Positions 28,403-41,859 of a stretch of 64,000 bases of DNA are shown here, piece by piece. Both the position numbers and the translations under genes were made by a program. The first letter of the stretch is position 1, and every line of letters begins with the position of its first letter. Source of the DNA: Cladocopium goreaui (taxonomy: Eukaryota; Sar; Dinophyceae; Suessiales; Symbiodiniaceae); NCBI GenBank assembly GCA_947184155.2, contig CAMXCT020006756.1:743838-807837 (forward strand), in the 5' to 3' direction. Under the pieces are notes generated by a model. It saw only the letters and a list, made by a program, of their open reading frames with translations, ran no database searches and was not told where the DNA came from.

Positions 28403-31400
28403 TCTCAATCCTACCGAAATGTTCTTCAATGAAATCATTGTTCAATTGAGCAGGCTTCAAATGTCATAAAACATCGTTGCAGCAAGCACCAAACAAAAAG
28501 TTGTTCTTTCGATACCCCTCGAACGCAACAAATGCTGCTGTGCCTGTCAAATGACGAAGAAACCAGTGGCCGAAAAGCATGTCTGCTCGCCAGCACTGTG
28601 GAAACCGTTTGTAGCAAAACAATATTTGAAGAACCTGCAAGGATATGTAACATCAAATGTTCGTACAATTGGGCCCAATATGTCAGTGAATGTCAATCTC
28701 AATGCCATAAACCAGCGGAAATGATTGACACATAGAGTATAGTGTTGTCTTTTAGAAGGTATATAAATCATGTTCTCACCTGGCATATTGAATTGAATCT
28801 GCACCAAAGAGCTATGCTACTGCGAATGAAATGTTTGGATTGTGGCGCTCAAACTCGGCCACAGCTGCCCATTCGAGTTTCTTCAAGAAGAAGAAATTCT
28901 CGTAAAGTGTGATGCCAAACTGCTTCTATCGCCCGAAAAAACAAACGTTTTTTTTGAGAGAACTTGAAAGTGCGGAACCGCCGGGCATTCCACCTCCTTC
29001 AAGGTGTGCATCTGATGCATCTAAAAACTCTTGAGATTTGTTGTTTCATCCGGAAGGTTCTGCCACTTTCAACTCTGTAGTCATACTGCCATAGAAGCCA
29101 GGTTGTCCTTCAACATTTTGAAGCAGTATCATGACGGAAACGAATGAAAATGAATGGACATGAATGTGACATGAATGGAACGTAATTGTAAAATAGAAAT
29201 TCATGACAATGAATCAAAGGAAGTTGATGAAAATCACTTTATGGACGGCCAACGGCACTTGCGCAAGGGCACATCCTGTCCAACCTGACTCATCAACTCA
29301 TAGCTTCGCTACACATGTGTGAAACGACCTGTGGTAAGTCACTAAGCCTGCAAGAAGCATTGCGGTGAAATAACATGCATCATTTTAGTTCTGACACCAA
29401 AAAAAGTAAGGTCAGGGCAATCATGAATTATGAACTGAACAAGGAAATTCTGTGTAGCAACAAAAAGAAATAACTAAGATGTGTTGCGGATGTGTCCAGC
29501 AAGATTTCGGAGAAAAGTGGCATGGTTCTCCATCCGACATATCACATATCCTTCAGTTATCCAATCTTAGCAGACTCAAGGAATTTGAGACAGTTGAAGA
29601 TCAGAGGCACATTGCATGAATAACAATCGCCCAGGCGTTCCCCCCTCCCAATACCAAATCCCAATATCGCAAGACTCTCAAGGAACCCCTACGCACCTTA
29701 TCACATAATGGTGCAGCCACAATCACCTGTTGGACTCTGTTGGACCAGCAGTCGCTAAGCAAAAACCCATCAAAAACCATAAAGGCAAGCGTGAAGACAA
29801 GTCAATTGCAATGTTTCTGGATTGACTTCCCAAACAGCTCTGGATTGTCTTTCTGTCACTATGCAGTCCTGCTATCACATATTCAGCCACAAACAAACAA
29901 AACAGCAGACTTGTGCCCAGCTTTGGGCAAACATAATGATTCTTCCAATTTATCAAAACGTCGGAAAAACCTTTCACTTTCCCCTCCAGTTCCAAGCTGA
30001 GTTTTCCGCTAGATTTGTTCTTTACAGATGCCACCTGTTGCAATGGTTGGTTTACATCAAGAGAGTCGTGGAGGTGGACTGCCAATGAGTCGTTCAACAA
30101 AGGGGCTCTCCAACATCTTCATGCCTTTCCATCATATAATTATTTCATATACGTTCATATTAATTCTGTGACATTCTGTGATTTTAGGTCAGGTGACTCA
30201 TTGAACGGTATGCTCATGTCTGTTCGAGCCTCCTTTACCTCTTCAATCGGAGCGTCTTGATGCACGTCGTCCACAAACAAGACTTTATGTTTTCTGGACC
30301 TCGGAACAAACTACGAAGAAAGAACGGAATCAAACAACCGGCAAGCAAATCCCATGCTTGTCCTCGGCAGGGTCGGTTGACCTAGTCTTTTTATCACCGC
30401 CAGTTAGCCAGTTGCCCGTTGGACTCAACTTTAAAAGAAACTTTTCAGCACTGCTGGAAACGGAGCCGGAAAACAGCACTTGTGTGTGTGTGTGTGCGTG
30501 TGCACGTGTTGACCTATATAGTTCATCACATGCAAATTTTGGTGCAGCATCGTGCAGCTGAACTTGACCCTCTAGTTTCGTCCCATCTGAGCCCTTCAAC
30601 CTGACCCCACACATGCAAATGTCCGAGAAAACCCAAATCATTGTACTCTGGTGTCAAGCATACAAACATGTGGGAAGAGCTACTGGTAATTACTGGACAT
30701 GATGGCATGATGGTCTGATGGTTTTTTGATCAAAATTAATAGTCGTTACATCACGATAAATAAATCAAATAATAAGATTCAATAAGTTATATAATCAAAA
30801 CGGATGAGATGCTCAGCTTCCGACTCGCTGTCTATGACAACGCCACGTGAATCTAGTCGAGACTTTCTCGACGCGCTCCTGACGACTACTACTAAGAGGA
30901 TCTGTAAGTCCCCTGTTGAGTTCGTAGTTGGGAGAACCTCCACGAGTCCGCTAGAAAGAGAAAGGGATTCTATCCGTCCACAAAGTCCACAACCTTAATA
31001 CTAATAATAATCACACTGGGCTTGATTGCTATCAATTCTAGATATTCACCCCACGTATCCTCTATCTAACATTATCTAACCTCAGGCTTTCAATGAGTCT
31101 GACTCTAATTACGCCATTTGTCAAACACACAGCCCCAGTGACTTTCCTGCATGGTATGTCCCGCTGTGTGATAATAACTGACTAATACTGACTACCTAAC
31201 ACTAGCGACAGTCGACGACAAACCATCAGAAATAATTCATGAATGGTAGCTACAGCAGCGACAATCAATGCTTCTAAAGCAACAAATTGTGTTAATTAAC
31301 CAACTACATTTGAAAACTTGTGCAAGAGTCTTGGACAGCTACGTCTCAAAACCACTCAAATTGGGTCTCTAAACTAATAGACCTCTCCCTTCTGATGAGC

Positions 31401-32137
31401 TCTTCCCTCTTTGAGGGCGTAATCCAACGACAAATATGTCATGCACAGTGTTGATGCAATGGCAACTGACTGCCCAGCCTGAAGCTGTGAGTCTGTGAGT
31501 CTATTAATTCTTGGCATAGCTCTCAAGCAACATGCACAGCTCGACAAATGTGCCTGTTTTCGGGATCAAAATCTGACTTCAAACAGCTTTTGGAGCGCCT
31601 TGGCATAGAAGGGAGCATATGGATGACAAACCCCCTTAAACTTTGGATCAAATGTGGTCAGGCAAATCAAAAGCTTTTGTGGGACAAGAGCGGACAAGCT
31701 TAACATTGTCAAACAACAAAACCGTTTTGCAATGGTTTGCTTCTTTCTTAAAGAACCATTGAACTACAGTTTTTTCCTGCAAAACAGCCATGGTTAATGC
31801 AACAGGAATCCAGCAGGTTTGGCCCCCGTTTCAGGCACATCTACCACCACAAGCTACAAGTATCACAACGAAAGGTTTGACAGAACTGTCAAAGTGGGAC
31901 CAACTAGTCAAACACCATGAATGATCATGGATGGATAGAGCAACAAACCAGTATACACATGCCGCATGCCTGTTATATCAGATTCTTTAGTTTGTTCCAG
32001 CTTGGGTTCGGCTTCTGTAGTCTGCAAAGTCCCCTTCAACTCGACTCAAAACATGGCCACTCTGTTGTAAATGGAAAGCACCATAATACGCATAGGTGAA
32101 ATCAGCAACCAAAAAGTGCATGTGTTTGCCCGCTGAT
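28403..32137. other. Intergenic DNA, no supported gene
   Basis: Open frames here are short and lack splice context. A (GT)n tract is at 30482-30498. I see nothing convincing on either strand. Confidence 0.5.
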
Positions 32138-32430
32138 ATATCCATCCATCTATCTATCTATCTATCCATCTATCTATCTATCTATCCATCCATCTATCCA
32201 TCTATCTACCTAGCTATCTATCCATCTATCCATCTATCCATCTATGCATCCAACCATCTATCCATCTATCTATCTGTCTATCCATATATCCATCTATCTA
32301 TCTATCCATCCATCCATCTATCTATCTATCCATCTATCTATCTATCCACATATCTATCCATCCATCTATCTATACATCTATCTATCTATCTATCCATCTA
32401 TCTATCTATCTATCCATCTATTTATGTATC

Positions 32431-32461
<31 letters not shown>

Positions 32462-32506
32462 CTGTCCATCCATCTATCTATCTATCTACCTATCTATATA
32501 TCTATC

Positions 32507-32537
<31 letters not shown>

Positions 32538-32606
32538 CTGTCCATCCATCTATCTATCTATCTATCTACCTATCTATATATCTATCTATCTATCTATCTA
32601 TCTATA
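32138..32606. repeat. Tetranucleotide array (ATCT/ATCC)
   Basis: About 470 bp of ATCT with scattered ATCC, ATAC and ATTT variants, some in a higher-order 8-bp pattern (catctatc). It leaves long plus-strand frames rich in Ile-Tyr-Leu-Ser that are artefacts of the repeat. Confidence 0.98.
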
Positions 32607-34506
32607 TGTCTGCTACACTCTTTCAACCCTTCTGAGGTTGGTCGTTGGGTCTCCCAACTGTGATCTCTGCAACATCACCTGCTCATCCTGGGCATGCCAG
32701 CTGCTGAGACTCTGTGGAACACGATGTGTGCTTGTTCCATACTTGGAAGGATGCAAAACTAAAATTTGGATGACAGTATATACAGTAATTATATCGCGTG
32801 TTCAAAACAAACAACAACCCTATATGTGCAGAATTGTATAGGTTTATGTAATGTCGTGAAAAGAGTTTGCTGATACAATCTGATTCCCGGGTCGACATTA
32901 TGACTATTAAATTAATGTCAAACCTCTTGCAAACAAGGACACGAAAATGCCATTGTTGATCGGGCGTTATTTGTCTCCTGATTTTTTGAGCAAGCTATGT
33001 GGGGGCCGCAGAAACAATGTCATATCAGGACTAGCTTGTGAGGCAACAAGTCAACTGAACGACATGAACCTTCAGCCCTGGACCTGCGTATTCTACATGA
33101 TTGCAAAACCACTGCTTTCTTGCATAGTACTAAAACAATGAATACAGAGTATCGCGTCTTTTCAGTGACCTAAACAACGCGAATGCAGCATGGCGCACCT
33201 TCACTCATCTCAAAATACACAATATATATAATATAATATATATATAATATATATATATTATTTACATTACGGGTTACAGTATATCGATCACATCTGTGGC
33301 TCGCAAAGGCTGCCTAGCTGTCTGCCAAGAGTCCGCTTCCGACATGACTTCTCCAGGCATCGGCATTGTCTGGCATGAGGAACCAATGGTATGCTCTCAA
33401 CATGGGCAATTTTTCATGTTTCTAACTTTTCATATGCTTTCAATCAAAGATTATCTCGGGTGGTGACTTTAAGAACTGATATCCCAGGCAATCTGTCAGT
33501 TTGTCACACTTCCTTAAATGTCCCGAGCCTACAGCACCAACAAGAGGGCCAACAACATCGACGACAACTACACATATATCAGAATATCGTGTTTCCTGGC
33601 ACTGAAGAAATGCACCATTGTCTGGGTGCACCCAAGACTGTATGTCTTTAGGTCCAAAGGCTGATTGATGAGTTGGTGTAGCATAGGAACAACTGAGAGG
33701 AAGCAAGGACCATTTCGCATTACACTCTGTTGGATTGGGCAACAGCAGTCTCCAGTTCAGATCCATTCCACACTTCAACAAGAAACACTGCGATTTGCGG
33801 GCTGCGCGTCAATGACGCGGTGGACTGTAATTCTTGAATTTGATTCCAAGGCAGAAACAATGATAAACCCCAAAAGTTTGAAACTCAAAGCCAAAAAATC
33901 CAAAATCACTGTTACAGCATCTTACAGCGCATCCCAGTCAATTCAGCTGGTGAGACATGAGCGCCATCATGAACCGGAGACTGGGCAGAGACATGGCCAT
34001 GTTGGGTGGCTTGCATCAAGACTTCAGGCTCATCTCACGTGGTGAACATCACAATCATCAACACTTGTGCACTTGTGGATTGGGATATGTCCCAAACTTA
34101 GCAGTTCAAAACTATGTTAGCATAGATCATCACAGCAGGGATGTGGTAGTTTGGTGGATAAAAATGGATTTGTCCCCCAAAATAAACCTATGATGTGCGT
34201 ACGATAATCACCGAGAGTCTAGAGTTACCCAGGAAAGCATGCAACGTTGACATGAAATTAAGATGGTATTCCCGGATCCCCTTATTTTGGGAGAACACCC
34301 ATCCCATCCCCTAATTATTACGGTGTGAGTCAGAACTGGGTACCCTGAAAAATATCAAGAAAACGTGATGGTTGCTAAGTATGTGTTTTTAATATTTTCT
34401 AGAATATATATGAATATATAAAGTAATAGCCAACATTTGCGGTTTCAGTTACTCAAAAAACATACAATGGCCACAATCTGTGGTTTCAATTGGTTTCATC
34501 GGTGAC
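32607..34506. other. Intergenic DNA, no supported gene
   Basis: A short TA-rich tract is at 33218-33262. Several 60-120 codon frames exist but none has exon borders or recognisable motifs. Confidence 0.45.
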
Positions 34507-34623
34507 CCAAGTTGCCCCATAGCCATACCATCGGTTGCCGAGGTCGCCTCCGCCCCTGATCTGTTCAGCTCTTCAGGATCTTCCAACTCTCCTGGAGCCT
34601 GCCGGCCATGACTCCAGGGGATC
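34507..34623 (-). CDS. Candidate internal exon, unknown gene
   Basis: After a GTCAG acceptor, 117 nt are open with coding-like composition (APGELEDPEELNRSGAEATS) up to a GG|GTCACC donor. The acidic, Ala/Gly-rich peptide is not recognised. No neighbouring exons were joined. Confidence 0.3.
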
Positions 34624-37600
34624 CTGACTGGTCAATGATGGTGGCTTTGTTCAAATGTGTTATATCTTAAGAATTCTTGAGATATCTTAAGCATCTTTAA
34701 GAAGTGAGGGATGAAACAAATATATGGTTTAAGTTGCATACAGGGTTGTATGTTTTAATATGTTTTACTGTACTGGTATGTATTGTCTCGACTGTATATC
34801 AAACCTGCTGCTGAGGAAATGCGTAGAGCACCCAGCGCACTCCTGAACAACTTCACTCATGTACTTTCTCGGCAAACCTTTGTTCATTGATGTTGAATTG
34901 TGTATATGTATTATATTTTCTTATGTATTTATTATGCATTTATTATTATGTTATATTAGTATATATATTAGTTATATTGCACATTATTGCACAATGTGAT
35001 CCTAGCCTGATATGACTTGGGCTTCAGGGAACAGCGGAAGGTCAGCCCTAGGTGCTGCTGAGCCACGGTTTGGAATCGAACCGAAGCTGCGCCGCGGGCC
35101 TTGCTGTTCACTGGGGGTCCACCAGCATGTCACAACAGAAAGATCCGTCCGTTTCGATAGAGATAGATTTCAAAGAGCCTACCAACAAGTAATGACACGT
35201 GTATAATAACAAGTAATTACATATCCATATTAGAAACTGCTTGGCAAAAGAGTCCCAAGTTAAAGAGCTGCGGAATGAGGTATATTGCCCATGTAGCGAT
35301 TCAACACTGATTTCACCGGGAGCCAGTGGATTTCAGCAGATTCTATCTACACTTAGAACCAACCAACATCCATCAACATTTGCAACAAATGCCCTGTGTA
35401 CTTCTCAGTGATCTTCCCTCAGGTTGCGACTTTGCTCGCCACTGGCCTTGACGTTAGCCAAACTGTCACTGCCAGTTGTAGGAAACGATGGGGAGACATC
35501 TCATACAATAGCCCCAACCAATCTGTGGGATGCCAAAGTCTGAGTTTGCATGAGTCGCGAGTGTAATTAAACATCTAAAATCATGTTCGGACAGAACTTG
35601 GAAAGAAACCACCGTAATTCATCGCCACAAATGCCTGTCTGGGTTCCCGGACTCCGACTGTGAGTTTAAGGAGAGAATCTTGCCAAGCTCCTGTGATCGA
35701 AGGGTCAGTGCAGTGGGCATTCCGTGTTTCCAAGACATCCATACCGGTCCATACCCTCCACAATTCTGCACCAGCTATAATGAGTTTGTCTATGGAAGCT
35801 AAACCCATGTAGGCTATGTGGGAACAAGGGAGACATGCAAGACTGTGAATCTGGAAGTTCAAGGCTAACTCAATTCAGAGATATTCAGAGTATGTCTGAA
35901 ATGAATATGTAAATCTGGGTTTTCCATGGTTTTCTCATGTTCACAAACTGAGCGATTTTGGAGGTCAAAATGGTCAAAGCGGTCGGAAGCTCCTGAAGGC
36001 CGGGCAGCGCCCAAAGGCGCCGGCGACCTTGATGTAGGAATGACCTAGGTGTCAACAATTGTCAACATGTGTCAACAACAAAACTGTTGGGGGCCTCGCG
36101 GCGCAACTTTGATATGTGTCTCTTAGTTAACTTAGGCCCTGACGCGTGTTTGAACTACACCCCTATGCCAAGGGTGTATGAGACAAAGCAAACAGCAGAC
36201 CCTGCTTGGCAGGCCCTGCTGCAGCTCTTGGCTGCACAGTTGGTTGGTAGTTTCAACCTCCTTGAGCCTTGAAGGTTTCGGAGGATTTGGAAGGAGAGCA
36301 TAGTCATTTTGTTCCAAAACCACCTCTACACAGCATTGGAAGCACATCACACTGCCCAAACTTTCACGAGGGACCACGCAAGCATGACAATGGCTCTAAG
36401 GCTCAAAATCAGTGTGACGGAATCAACATGTGAACCATCGGTTGCAAGTTGTTTTACTCGTATACTGGTTACCAAGTCGAAGTTATCCAAAGTGATGCCG
36501 TATGATACATACATAACTATAATATATATATAATACACATCATATATAATTCATCATATACACATATTTGTACATATTGTATATTTGTAATATATGTGTA
36601 AAACTGCCAGCATGACTGAAAGTTTGAGTTGGCCCCCTGTGCCAGGCCTCGTTTTTGAGCTCATCGAACACGGCCTTCAAACGAAAGGGAAACCAAACTG
36701 TCAATACAGGGAGTCAATGCCTGCAGCTGAAATCTGGATACTGGACAGTCTTTTGGAAACGTGCCAAATCTATTTTGAAAAAAGAAAACAGAATGCTGTT
36801 GCGTTGTCATTGTTGGTTAACCAATGTTTACATGAATTGCAAACAAAAACGATCCATGCATTTTGAACATGCTTTCTTGAGTCTGTGAAACCCCGTAGTT
36901 GTTGAACCGTAGTTAGTGAACCGGACTGCGTCCAGTGTGAGGCTGTGCCTGTCCCTCCTGCAAGGATCTTCTCCACCCTGAGCAAGGCGTTGCAAGACCA
37001 TATGCATAACAGCACATGCAAAACTGTGGGCTTATTACTATTACTGATTATTATTTCTATTGCTATCTATTGCTATTTCTATTACATACTATTAACTATT
37101 GCATGCTAATTATTACATATTATTAAAATTGCACTTCTATCAAGATGAACACCTGTAAATCATCTATCAACTTGCAATCCGTTCTGTGCTTCCCGGACGC
37201 GGTCATCATATCGTCATCATCACTCTCCTGTAATGTGCGGATTGACGAGTGGAAACACTCGTGAATTTGAATACTCCGAATGATCCCCGAACTGTGAGAG
37301 GGCCTGACCATCCTGTAGATGCACATAGGCACCCAAAGATGGTGAGAAAGGGAAACATATACAACATTATCATATTTTGAGCAAATTTGAGTGTCTTTAC
37401 TCATAAGTTATGAGTAAACACACTCAAAATTACTCAACATATTAAATTAATTAAACACAATGTACTATAACAGTGAAATCAATTTCTGTTGCTTAACCAA
37501 GTTTTCTACAGAAGGACAGCACCATCAAAAACATTTTGCAATGCGCCAATTAGAATCAAATGGAACATGTGTGGCCTGTCTTTAGCGGGTCATTTTCTCA

Positions 37601-37979
37601 TTACAGTCTATATATATATAATTATATATATATTATGTAATTGTTTGCTGCGCTCATGTGTCTATGTCTAGTGAGATGTGTGAAAAATTGTGAACGAGAA
37701 TCAACACGAGGAAAAACCAACTACCCTGTAAGTGACAAAGAAAGTCAACATGCTCTGTTTCTACCCACAAGTCCAAGCGAAAATGTCAGACCGTCGGACA
37801 TGTATTAATATGTTTGTGGAATAAGAAACATTAAGAGTCACTAACACAAACAGCCTGATGGCATTCTATAACGACGCCCACTGGCATCTGTTAATGGCCT
37901 CTTCGGTGCCGCTTTCACTGAAGTCCTACAGGCCATGGCATCTCAAGGAGGCCAACATGAATCTCGATGCCACTTGTTG
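34624..37979. other. Mostly non-coding DNA with weak exon candidates
   Basis: Minus-strand stretches that could be small exons include LKEVETTNQLCSQELQQGLP near 36200-36264 and AVFDELKNE near 36655-36681 (AG acceptor, GC donor). A 93-codon minus-strand frame (35862-35581) contains WRVWTGMDVLETRNAHC. None could be linked in phase, so they are only noted. Confidence 0.25.
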
Positions 37980-37982
37980 ATT

Positions 37983-38290
37983 GATATATATATATACATA
38001 TTATATTATATTATATTATCATATTATATTATGTTATAATTATATCATATTACATTCTGTTATATTCTATAAAACTATATAATATAATATTATGCATATA
38101 TATATATACATATATATATATATGACTTGTTATATATATACATATTATTATACAATATTATAAAATATAATATAATATAATATCAATATACATATATATA
38201 TATGATTATATAATATCATATTATATCATATTATATTATATATACAAAATATGAATATATATAATCATATGAGTCATATGTTATCACATG
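37983..38290. repeat. AT-rich satellite
   Basis: About 300 bp of TATAT/ATTAT/TAATA units without coding content. Confidence 0.9.
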
Positions 38291-38338
38291 TTTTCATTCA
38301 CTAGATTTCACCACATGTCTCACAGTTGCGTCGTGGTG

Positions 38339-38710
38339 TCATAAGTCCTCTTCATCGGAGGACTCCATGATGGTGTGCATTTCTTTAAACCTGGCCAGTG
38401 TGGTGGAAAACAACGGGAAATCACCTCTAGCCATGGACAAGAAAATGCAAGCATAAATGATCATAAATGTGGATTCATGGCTTAAACCTGGTTCTTGATA
38501 ATTCCGATAGCTGACCGTTTCATTCCAGCAATCAAGTGCAATGGTCCTGACCTCCACTTGTTTTCCACAAACAGGACAACTCCCAATAGATCTCAAGGTC
38601 AGTTGTCAGATGTGATCAAAACCCTTAGCAGCCCAACATGACAATATAAGGGGCTGAAGCTGCCTCTGCTGTCTCTCCTTGTCTTGCTGTTTCCGCTCTT
38701 TTTCCTCGGC
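38339..38710 (-). CDS. 3' end of an unidentified host gene (candidate exons)
   Basis: The likely last exon is 38424-38339, entered by AGAG|GT and reading DFPLFSTTLARFKEMHTIME followed by an acidic SSDEEDL end and TGA. Upstream on the same strand, 38710-38670 after a TTGTAG acceptor reads AEEKERKQQDKERQQRQ, a charged coiled-coil stretch. Between them, around 38590-38525, a frame has CPVCGKQVEVRTIALDCWNE. The order and composition suggest one gene, but phases were not all resolved. Function unknown. Confidence 0.4.
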
Positions 38711-38719
38711 CTACAAGTA

Positions 38720-40960
38720 CAAAATCAATTCAACATCAGATCTGAAGCATAGCAACCAGCGAATTCTTCAACTTTTTGAAAACAGCTGGCATTTATGCAT
38801 GCATTTTCTCTGCAAAGTTTTGGCTCCATGTGTCGTTGTCTTTACAAATGGCTCAGCCTGTATGGAAACAAACAGCAGCAACTATTTCATTGAGAAGACA
38901 GTGAAGAGACAGTTCAGCGTCCCTTTGCTACAGTGACAAAGGGAATAAGGACTGAATTTGGACATTTGTTTATGATGGGAAATCAAGTTCAGATGGCCGA
39001 AACATCACCGCACATGGGTCAAACACAGAATACACTGAGGACACACTAGCAAAGGGAACCATACAGAGATACTGTCACTTTTTGCAATCTCTCAGAAATA
39101 TGAACAATGGTGCACCTGCTGTCGCCGGATCTCGATACCACTCCTCCCCTGTTACGTGGATCTCATGCAGAAATGCACATTTTGCATCGAATGGAAAAAA
39201 CAGTTGCTGAGGCTTTGGTTTTCCTGCTAGCCTACAAATTTGGCATTTTGGGGTCCCTTAGAATTCAGGAGGCTGGTTTGACCATCAAATTGCATCGGTT
39301 GCATGCACCAATGACGATCTAACTGCATAGCTCAGAAGCCTGAAATATGGAGGGGTATTGTGTTTGAAGGTCAACAAATGATGCGGATTGCCAACATGAG
39401 GCCAATTTGAAAGGTTCTAGATATGCTGTGGTCTATTTGTGGCACAAATCTCACCGCGCAAGGGAAGTGATTGACAGTTCTGTTGAGAGGCTTACTCTGA
39501 GAATGTGTGTTGATCAATCAATCTCAACAAGCAAACAACTTTGCAAAGCTGCCGAGCCTTTGGTTTGGAGCTAACCTGACTGGACCTGAAGCGGTGAAAC
39601 CAGTCTGGCAAAATGTGTGAACCTTTTTTGTAATTAACAGTGATAAACAGCTCACAATGTGAATTCAGAATCATCGAGAAGATAAAACAAAAGTAAATAA
39701 TGCTGAATCAAAAGATTTAAAGCTTTTAGACCATTGAGTATGAATGTGTGTTTGATGGCAATGCGTTCTGATGGACATGTCTAACATGTCCGCTCTGTCA
39801 TTCTGAGGTGCAAACTGTTTTGACGCTTTACCTTGGTGCATTGGAAGCTCTGCTCGACTGGCAGCTTGGAATTTGATGTGATATTTCACTTTGTGTTCAA
39901 CACCAAATCTGAGTTTTATAGATAACCGGACTTCGCCAACACAAAGAGTGAACCCATAGCAAGGAATCGCCCTGCAAGTAGGAGTCTTGAGTCTTGAATC
40001 CTTTATATATACATCATCCAACCAATAAAATGTCACGCTACTTCGATGCAATAAAATAGGAGAATGGATGAGCGGCGCCCAAACACTACTCTCTAGCTAT
40101 ACGGTCATACGGCAATACTACCCTCTGTCTGCTGGCCACACCCCTGGTGTAAAGTCAAGTAACTCACCCTGGCGAGACACAATGCGGACAGTGCATCTAG
40201 TATCATCTTTAATGGGGTTGTCAGTGTTGACATGCGACACCAGGGAAGGTTTTTTCACTATGAGAGCTGTCCCTGAGCTGCATGGGACAACATCATGAAT
40301 CGGGCAAGATTAGTAGCTAACTATCAACGATTGATGAAGAGTGAACTCGATTGTGATGAGGGTATTGTGCAGGTAGCTCTGATAGAAGCCGACCATTTGG
40401 TTTGCTATCTTAAAAAAAAGTTCCTGCCGCGGTACTTCCTTGGTGAACACTCTGTATTTGGTTCCTAAGGTTTGCAATCAAACATATTTAGACCTGTGAA
40501 AACTACAGTACCTAGAAAAACCTCTGATTGCAGTAAACTACAAGGTTTAAAGGTTCAAACAGAATCTCGCACTTCTCTGGCTCTCGGTTCACTTCACCTC
40601 ATCCATTATCTTTCACGTGGTATGCACCTCCTTTGTTCCCATTTCATCTCGCCTGCTACTTTCACTTGCATCACTCTGCTTGCTGGTGGTGCTGCGGTTG
40701 TCATCGGACTCGTCACCTCAGCAAAATATCCCTTTTCTGTGCACATGACAAAATACGGGGTTCACATGCTATGGTCACGTCGCCAATGTATACACTTGTG
40801 TACGGGACATACATGAAATACCAACAATCCGCCGGCCTGCCAGAGTGTCTGATTGGAAGGTGTTGTTCCTGTTTCTGTTCTTGGCTCGTACTTGTTCCTT
40901 TGTTCTCTTCCTGCGCATTTTTGCTTCGTCTGAATCATATGTCCAGCCCCCCTTCTTCTT
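38720..40960. other. Region without a firm gene
   Basis: A 126-codon minus-strand frame (40051-39671) includes YGFTLCVGEVRLSIKLRFG and looks mildly coding, possibly an old mobile-element fragment. Nothing recognisable otherwise. Confidence 0.3.
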
Positions 40961-40961
40961 A

Positions 40962-41176
40962 CTACTACTACTACTACTACCACCACAACAACAACACCAC
41001 TACCACTACCACTACCACTACCACTTCCACTACCACTACCACTACCACTACCACTACCACCACCACCACCACCACCACCACCACCACGACCACTACCACT
41101 ACCACGACCACGACCACTACCACTACCACTACCACTACCACTACCACTACCACTACCACTACCACTACCACTACCA

Positions 41177-41246
<70 letters not shown>

Positions 41247-41252
41247 GTACTA
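40962..41252. repeat. Trinucleotide array (ACT/ACC, CAC/TAC)
   Basis: Nearly 290 bp of ACT, ACC and ACTACC hexamers with a pure ACC block in the middle and ACT blocks at both ends. The open frames (poly-Thr, Tyr-His, poly-Val) are by-products. Confidence 0.98.
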
Positions 41253-41470
41253 CTAGTTAGTACTAGCACAAGAAGAAGTACAGCAATTGCTAGTACTACT
41301 CCTACCCCTACTCCTCCCACTCCTTGATTCTTTCCCAAGTACTTAACCGGTAGTGCCGGTAGCCAGTGAAATGGTCTACGCAGCATTACAGTTGTCTAGA
41401 TGTGCTAGTCACAGGACGTACGCGGTACTAATCTGATCGGCCGGTACTCATCTGCTATGCGGCCAATGAG

Positions 41471-41830
41471 GTTGCTAAAGTCAGCACTCGCTACGCAAGC
41501 TGCTTCTGGTCTACCGCTTTGTCTTCGTCTCCGGCTTCCACCTAGCGTGCGCATCAACCTCCCTTGGGCAACCTCTCTCCGCTTCCACCTTGTCCAATTC
41601 CATGCAGCGATCTGCTGTCAAGCCGAAGTGCATACATAGTATAAGTATCTGGCGGTACTTTACTGGGGGCGGCACTAATTTGGTATCGGTCAACAGGTTG
41701 CTACGGCAAGCACATCCTACACAAGCTGCTTCCATTTTACGGCTCTGTTCTTCTTCTTCTCTTCTCTTCTGCTTCTCTCTCCGGCTTCCCCCTAGGGTGC
41801 ACAGCACACTCCCTTGGGGCCACCTCCCTA
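41471..41830. repeat. Diverged tandem duplication of a ~110-135 bp segment
   Basis: Copies at 41471-41580 and 41697-41830 share gttgctaa/gttgctac, acaagctgcttc, tctccggcttcc, ccctag.gtgc and ctcccttggg in the same order. Copy two has an extra pyrimidine expansion (cttcttcttc tcttctcttc). Flanking cggtact words suggest the unit is ~225 bp in total. Origin unknown; it may be a short interspersed element. Confidence 0.7.
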
Positions 41831-41859
41831 TGGCCAGCGGGCTTGCCGTAGGCAATTAA

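Noticed and set aside
32096-32663. Long Ile/Tyr/Leu/Ser-rich ORFs
   Set aside because: Pure translation of an ATCT microsatellite.
40633-41327. Poly-Thr, Tyr/His and poly-Val ORFs
   Set aside because: Products of the ACT/ACC array on both strands.
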